The notes under the pieces are model-generated. The model saw only the letters and a program-made list of their open reading frames with translations, did not search any database and was not told where the DNA came from. Positions 60,293 to 64,000 of a stretch of 64,000 nt of DNA are shown piece by piece (position 1 is the first letter of the stretch; each line of letters starts with the position of its first letter). The stretch spans positions 1 through 64,000 of the forward strand of contig JANWIG010000001.1 in the NCBI GenBank assembly GCA_025449975.1, written 5' to 3'. The DNA comes from Thermoactinomycetaceae bacterium. GTDB lineage: Bacteria > Bacillota > Bacilli > Thermoactinomycetales > Thermoactinomycetaceae. Position numbers and translations under genes: made by a program.

Positions 60293-61594
60293 TTGGAGAA
60301 GATCATTATACGAGGTGGGAAACGGTTAAAAGGGAGAGTAAAAGTTCATGGAGCGAAGAATGCAGTTCTTCCACTTATTTCGGCCTCCATTTTAGCCTCC
60401 CGCGGCTCAATTGTGATTCATGATACTCCGCAATTGGAGGATGTCAAGACGATTACTCAATTGCTAGACACATTGGGAATTGAAACAGATTTAAAAGAAA
60501 ATCTAGTGAAGATCAACGCTGAAAAGATCTGTTCGACCGAAGCCCCCTATGACCTTGTTCGTAGAATGAGAGCTTCCATCCTCGTGATGGGACCCCTGCT
60601 TGCCCGGAAAAAACATGCACGGATTCCACTTCCGGGTGGCTGCGCCATTGGAACCCGCCCCATTGATCAGCATTTAAAAGGGCTTGAGGCGCTTGGTGTC
60701 AAATTTGATATTCAACAGGGTTATGTAGAAGGATATGTTCCAGATAAGTTGAGAGGAACTCGGATTTACCTTGACTTTCCTAGTGTAGGAGCAACGCAAA
60801 ACATATTGATGGCAGCTACCTTAGCTGAAGGAAGAACGATTATTGAAAATGCAGCCTGCGAACCGGAGATCACCGACCTAGCCAATTTCCTCAATAGCAT
60901 GGGAGCCAAAGTGCGTGGTGCTGGAACAGATGAGATCCGCATCGATGGGGTCGACTTCCTGCGAGGGACCGAATATACTGTGATTCCTGATCGAATCGAA
61001 GCGGGTACCTATATGATTGCTGCTGCGATTACACGCGGTGAGGTATTTGTAGAAGGGGCCATTAGTGACCATCTCAATCCGCTTATTGCGAAATTACGAG
61101 AAATGGGTGTACATGTGTTGGATGGAGAAAATGGGATCTATGTTCGTGCTGAAGGGGAGCTCAAACCAGCAGATGTCAAGACTCTCCCTTATCCTGGATT
61201 CCCTACCGACATCCAATCGCAGATGATGGCTCTACAATTGACAGCCAATGGTACGAGTCTATTAACAGAAACGGTATTTGAAAATCGATTTATGCATGTA
61301 GAAGAAATGAAGCGGATGAGTGCCCGAATTAAAATTGATGGACGAGTTGCCGTGATCGAAGGTGGACATCCTCTATCTGGTGCAGAAGTCCGAGCAACGG
61401 ATTTACGAGCTGGAGCTGCTCTGATTTTGGTAGGGCTCGTAGCGGAAGGAGTCACAGAAGTGACGGATTTACACCATATTGATCGCGGTTATGTCGATAT
61501 TGTAGGAAAACTGAAATCCCTGGGGGCAGATATTGAACGGGTCACTGTCGAAGAAGGCAATACAGAGGTCTTAGATAAACGCTCATACGCTTAA
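60293..61594 (+). CDS. murAA: UDP-N-acetylglucosamine 1-carboxyvinyltransferase (main MurA)
   Basis: Essential MurA, 433 residues, the first step of peptidoglycan precursor synthesis. [18 protein letters not shown], the catalytic Cys in [18 protein letters not shown], and [16 protein letters not shown] are conserved. The TTG at 60293 with GGAGGG upstream gives the standard N terminus EKIIIRGG; the frame also opens at ATG 60278, whose first codons are themselves the ribosome-binding site. It is the paralog of the gene at 19985. Confidence 0.95.
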   Translation: MEKIIIRGGKRLKGRVKVHGAKNAVLPLISASILASRGSIVIHDTPQLEDVKTITQLLDTLGIETDLKENLVKINAEKICSTEAPYDLVRRMRASILVMGPLLARKKHARIPLPGGCAIGTRPIDQHLKGLEALGVKFDIQQGYVEGYVPDKLRGTRIYLDFPSVGATQNILMAATLAEGRTIIENAACEPEITDLANFLNSMGAKVRGAGTDEIRIDGVDFLRGTEYTVIPDRIEAGTYMIAAAITRGEVFVEGAISDHLNPLIAKLREMGVHVLDGENGIYVRAEGELKPADVKTLPYPGFPTDIQSQMMALQLTANGTSLLTETVFENRFMHVEEMKRMSARIKIDGRVAVIEGGHPLSGAEVRATDLRAGAALILVGLVAEGVTEVTDLHHIDRGYVDIVGKLKSLGADIERVTVEEGNTEVLDKRSYA

Positions 61595-61605
61595 TCAACA
61601 TATGG

Positions 61606-61638
61606 AAAGTTCCTGATCAATCGATTAGGGACTTTTTT
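61606..61638 (+). terminator. Terminator of murAA
   Basis: AAAGTTCCT (61606-61614) pairs with AGGGACTTT (61627-61635, one G-U), followed by T. Confidence 0.8.
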
Positions 61639-61704
61639 AATTTGGTTTTATCTCTTCTGTTGGCTGCTCATCTCTTGTACTCGATCTATAAACGAAAATG
61701 CTTG

Positions 61705-61734
61705 TGAATATTCAAAGGATCGATCGTCTTACAG
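61705..61734 (+). promoter_or_regulatory. Weak candidate sigma-E promoter of spoIID
   Basis: GAATATT (61705-61711), 15 bases, CTTACAGA (61727-61734): six of eight matches to CATACANT and one base longer spacing than ideal. spoIID is sigma-E dependent in B. subtilis. Confidence 0.32.
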
Positions 61735-61805
61735 AGAGGAAGTTCTAACTCTGAATCTGTTTCATAGATTAGATAGAAAGTGATAGAAACGAAAGGAAGG
61801 AAAGA

Positions 61806-62825
61806 ATGCAAAAAAAGATGATTATTTATTTGCTTTGCCTGATTCTAGCTATGTTGGTCATTCCAAGTCTATTGGTTTTTGCTAGATCGGAGTCCGAAAC
61901 GGAATTAGAAAAAGAAAATCCCAAGACCACTTCTGATTTAACTATTTCTGTTTATCTTACCAAGGAAAAGCAAGTGGTTAAAATTCCATTAGAAGAATAT
62001 ATCGAAGGGGTGGTTGCTGCCGAAATGCCTGCCTCTTTTCACCTTGAAGCGCTAAAAGCCCAAGCACTTGTTGCCCGTACATATATTATTAATCGGCTTC
62101 GCTCTGGACAGTTGGAAGATATGAAAGAGTGGGGGACCCTCGGTGAAAGCGCCCATGTGACCGATACTGTCCTCCATCAAACCTTTCTGACACAATCGGC
62201 ACTTAAAAAAATGTGGGGAGGTCAATTTGAAAAATATCTATCACGGATCAAACAAGCAGTAAGAGAAACAGCAGGAAAAGTGATTACCTATCAGGGTGAA
62301 CCCATCTATGCCGCCTTCTTCTCAACCAGTAATGGCAAGACTGAAAATGCGGAGGAGTACTTTGGCAGAGCATTTCCCTACTTAAAAAGCGTGCCTTCCG
62401 ATTGGGATCAAGCATCTCCAAAATATCAGCAGCAGAAAATCGTCTTGTGGAAAGATTTCTTAAAACAACTATCACAGATTCGTCCCCTCCCGTCCTCTGT
62501 ACAACCCGATGAGCGGTCGATCCGAATCCTAGGCTATACGAGTGGAGGGAGGATTTCTAAGGTCCTAATAGGAGATCAAACCTATACTGGACGAGAAGTC
62601 CGCGAAGCACTGGGACTGGCATCCAATGACTTTCGCTACCAAATCAGTGGAAATAAAATCATTTTTACTACTTTTGGTTATGGTCATGGAGTGGGATTAA
62701 GTCAATGGGGGGCCAATTTATTAGCCCAACGCGGTAAAAAAGTAACAGAAATCATTCAACACTATTACCAAGGTGTGGTCATTTCCGATCAAGATGACGA
62801 AATAGCAAAAATAACATTAAAATAG
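61806..62825 (+). CDS. spoIID: Stage II sporulation protein D
   Basis: Membrane-anchored lytic transglycosylase of 339 residues acting with SpoIIP and SpoIIM in engulfment. One N-terminal helix (IIYLLCLILAMLVIPSLLVF) is followed by the SpoIID domain: VKIPLEEYIEGVVAAEMPAS (containing the catalytic Glu region), EALKAQALVARTYIINRL, FFSTSNGKTENAEEYFG and GYGHGVGLSQWGANLLA. AAAGGAAGG precedes the ATG. It is followed by spoIIQ and spoIIID, the order seen in B. subtilis. Confidence 0.95.
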   Translation: MQKKMIIYLLCLILAMLVIPSLLVFARSESETELEKENPKTTSDLTISVYLTKEKQVVKIPLEEYIEGVVAAEMPASFHLEALKAQALVARTYIINRLRSGQLEDMKEWGTLGESAHVTDTVLHQTFLTQSALKKMWGGQFEKYLSRIKQAVRETAGKVITYQGEPIYAAFFSTSNGKTENAEEYFGRAFPYLKSVPSDWDQASPKYQQQKIVLWKDFLKQLSQIRPLPSSVQPDERSIRILGYTSGGRISKVLIGDQTYTGREVREALGLASNDFRYQISGNKIIFTTFGYGHGVGLSQWGANLLAQRGKKVTEIIQHYYQGVVISDQDDEIAKITLK

Positions 62826-62902
62826 ATCCATTATTTTAAAAAAGAAAAAGAACACCACTAAAATTCGAATAGTAGGATGAATGACTATAGATTGCAAGTT
62901 AG

Positions 62903-62931
62903 GTATAAAAAGAGTTTTCAATGTCGAGACT
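62903..62931 (+). promoter_or_regulatory. Sigma-F promoter of spoIIQ
   Basis: GTATA (62903-62907), 15 bases, GTCGAGACT (62923-62931): full match to GYWTA and eight of nine to GGNRANAHT. spoIIQ is a sigma-F gene in B. subtilis. Confidence 0.62.
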
Positions 62932-62952
62932 GGTTTCTGAGGTGATTAGAAC

Positions 62953-63642
62953 ATGAGTACTGAGAAACCAAGGAAAGTCTCGTTTCTGGGTAAAAACGCA
63001 CAAAACAAAAAATGGAAAAAATATCTAAACAAAAGATGGTTTTTACCGGTTTTGTATATGGTAGCAGCTGCATTAATTATCTCTACTGCATGGTGGTATC
63101 AACAATCAAAAGTAAAAGACGTAGCGAAACCACTTCCCAAAGGACAAGACACTGTCTTTCAAAATGAAACACCAATCGAACAAACCCAAAGTCAAAATAT
63201 GATTGATCCGGTTAGTCCGCAATCGGAAGCAGTGAAAACCCTTTCCTTTTACGATGAATCAAGTTCTTCTGAACAAAGGGAAGCAGCTATGGTAAAGTAT
63301 CAAAATAGCTATCGTCCCCATGCTGGAGTTGACTTTGCACGAAAAGACGGAAAAACTTTTGACGTCGTCGCTGTACTCGATGGAGAAATCATTCGAGTAG
63401 AAAAAAATCCGATGGTTGGGATGCAAATTGAAATTCAACATGATGATGGTCTGATTACTGTTTATCAAAGCGTCGAAGATGTGCAAGTTAAAAAAGGTCA
63501 GAAAGTAAAGCAAGGGGAAGTCATTGCCAGGGCGGGACAGAATCAGTATGAAAAAGAGGCAGGAAAACATTTGCACTTTGAAGTGCGTAAGGGAGAACAA
63601 GTCGTAAATCCTGAAACTTATCTAAACAAACAGATGAGCTAA
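62953..63642 (+). CDS. spoIIQ: Stage II sporulation protein Q (M23-type)
   Basis: Forespore membrane protein of 229 residues that pairs with SpoIIIAH across the septum. One transmembrane helix (about 30-48) is followed by a linker and a LytM/M23 domain (about 115-225). Zinc-ligand positions are His123 and Asp127 (HAGVD) and His208 (HLHFEV), with His206. The other catalytic His is replaced: YQSVEDV has Ser173 where active M23 enzymes have YxHL. B. subtilis SpoIIQ lacks a zinc ligand, so this protein is less degenerate. GAGGTG precedes the ATG. Confidence 0.93.
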   Translation: MSTEKPRKVSFLGKNAQNKKWKKYLNKRWFLPVLYMVAAALIISTAWWYQQSKVKDVAKPLPKGQDTVFQNETPIEQTQSQNMIDPVSPQSEAVKTLSFYDESSSSEQREAAMVKYQNSYRPHAGVDFARKDGKTFDVVAVLDGEIIRVEKNPMVGMQIEIQHDDGLITVYQSVEDVQVKKGQKVKQGEVIARAGQNQYEKEAGKHLHFEVRKGEQVVNPETYLNKQMS

Positions 63643-63672
63643 TGAAAAAAGGTTCAAACAGTTGATGAGAAG

Positions 63673-63706
63673 CCTAATATCCCTAAAAGGGATGTTAGGT
63701 TTTTTT
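63673..63706 (+). terminator. Terminator of spoIIQ
   Basis: CCTAATATCCC (63673-63683) pairs with GGGATGTTAGG (63689-63699, one G-U), then seven T. Confidence 0.92.
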
Positions 63707-63803
63707 GTGTTCACCACGTTGCTTCGGATCGACTTTTTTTACTTTTTAACAGGAAAGTATCAAAAAGAGCGAGTGTGGCTTGTCTCTATAAAAGATAAAA
63801 AGA

Positions 63804-63830
63804 ATAACCCGAATATACTGCCCATATAAT
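63804..63830 (+). promoter_or_regulatory. Sigma-E promoter of spoIIID
   Basis: ATA (63804-63806), exactly 16 bases, then CATATAAT (63823-63830), which fits the sigma-E -10 C-A-T-A-N-A-N-T; spoIIID is sigma-E dependent in B. subtilis. Confidence 0.68.
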
Positions 63831-63872
63831 GTAGCAAGCATGTAGAGAAATGGAGGAAAGGAGGGAATGAGG

Positions 63873-64000
63873 ATGCATGATTATATTAAGGAACGAACGA
63901 TAAAAATTGGACATTATTTTGTAGAAACGAGAAATACAGTGAGGACGATTGCAAAAAAATTTGGTGTTTCCAAAAGTACAGTTCATAAAGATTTGACTGA
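63873..64000 (+). CDS. spoIIID: Stage III sporulation regulator SpoIIID (5' part)
   Basis: First 42 codons of the mother-cell transcription factor SpoIIID, cut off by the window end. It reads MHDYIKERTIKIGHYFVETR, then NTVRTIAKKFGVSKSTVHKD, with the helix-turn-helix in the second half, nearly the same as B. subtilis. AAAGGAGGGAATGAGG precedes the ATG. Confidence 0.95.
   Translation, partial: MHDYIKERTIKIGHYFVETRNTVRTIAKKFGVSKSTVHKDLT

Overview
The window is a stretch of core chromosome from a spore-forming, aerobic, Gram-positive bacterium of the order Bacillales. It carries spo0F, spoIIR, spoIID, spoIIQ and spoIIID, the delta subunit of RNA polymerase, and the gene order prfA-prmC-spoIIR-ywlB-sua5-mntP-ywlE-rpiB-ywlG-glyA-upp-atp, which is the order known from Bacillus subtilis. 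An 11-gene nuo operon lies between atpC and the ywzB-ywmB-murAA block. That insertion and the overall gene content would fit Thermoactinomycetaceae or a relative, but this placement is an inference. No rRNA, tRNA or CRISPR array was seen.

Layout. (1) 160-9512: a branched-chain/fatty-acid degradation operon (thiolase, 3-hydroxyacyl-CoA dehydrogenase, two acyl-CoA dehydrogenases, MeaB-type GTPase, TetR regulator, fused isobutyryl-CoA mutase IcmF) behind a CcpA/TetR-like operator region. (2) 9600-18700: rpoE, pyrG, an orphan cytochrome oxidase subunit IV, a reverse-strand ketopantoate reductase, a large SwrC-like RND exporter, spo0F with a sigma-H promoter, and fbaA. (3) 19259-25044: fsa/tal, murA2, glpX, rho, a LysM/M23 peptidase, rpmE. 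(4) 25124-36009: a CPBP membrane protease on the minus strand, then the prfA to glyA block. (5) 36150-39704: a DUF2935-like protein, an ABC-2 exporter, upp. (6) 39989-47173: the complete F1Fo ATP synthase operon, preceded by atpZ and atpI. (7) 47174-49002: a 1.8 kb AT-rich, gene-poor gap. (8) 49003-58698: nuoABCDHIJKLMN, complex I without the NADH-oxidising NuoEFG module. (9) 59219-64000: ywzB, ywmB, murAA, spoIID, spoIIQ and the start of spoIIID.

How the parts work together. Complex I and the ATP synthase form the energy-conserving core. The first operon feeds acyl-CoA breakdown into respiration. fbaA, fsa and glpX handle hexose and pentose phosphates. The murA genes, SpoIID, SpoIIQ and the M23 peptidase act on the cell wall in growth and engulfment. 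The sporulation genes carry recognisable stage promoters (sigma-H for spo0F, sigma-F for spoIIQ and probably spoIIR, sigma-E for spoIIID).

The least ordinary signals are two homologous non-coding elements (18962-19203 and 58875-59186) that look on the minus strand like IS200/IS605 right ends with omega-RNA but without a transposase or tnpB gene; a crossed-stem leader before fbaA; a YwlE arginine phosphatase with a roughly 68-residue insertion; three TTAACC repeats at exact 11-bp spacing before the ABC exporter; and the gap between atp and nuo. No clearly new multi-gene system is present.
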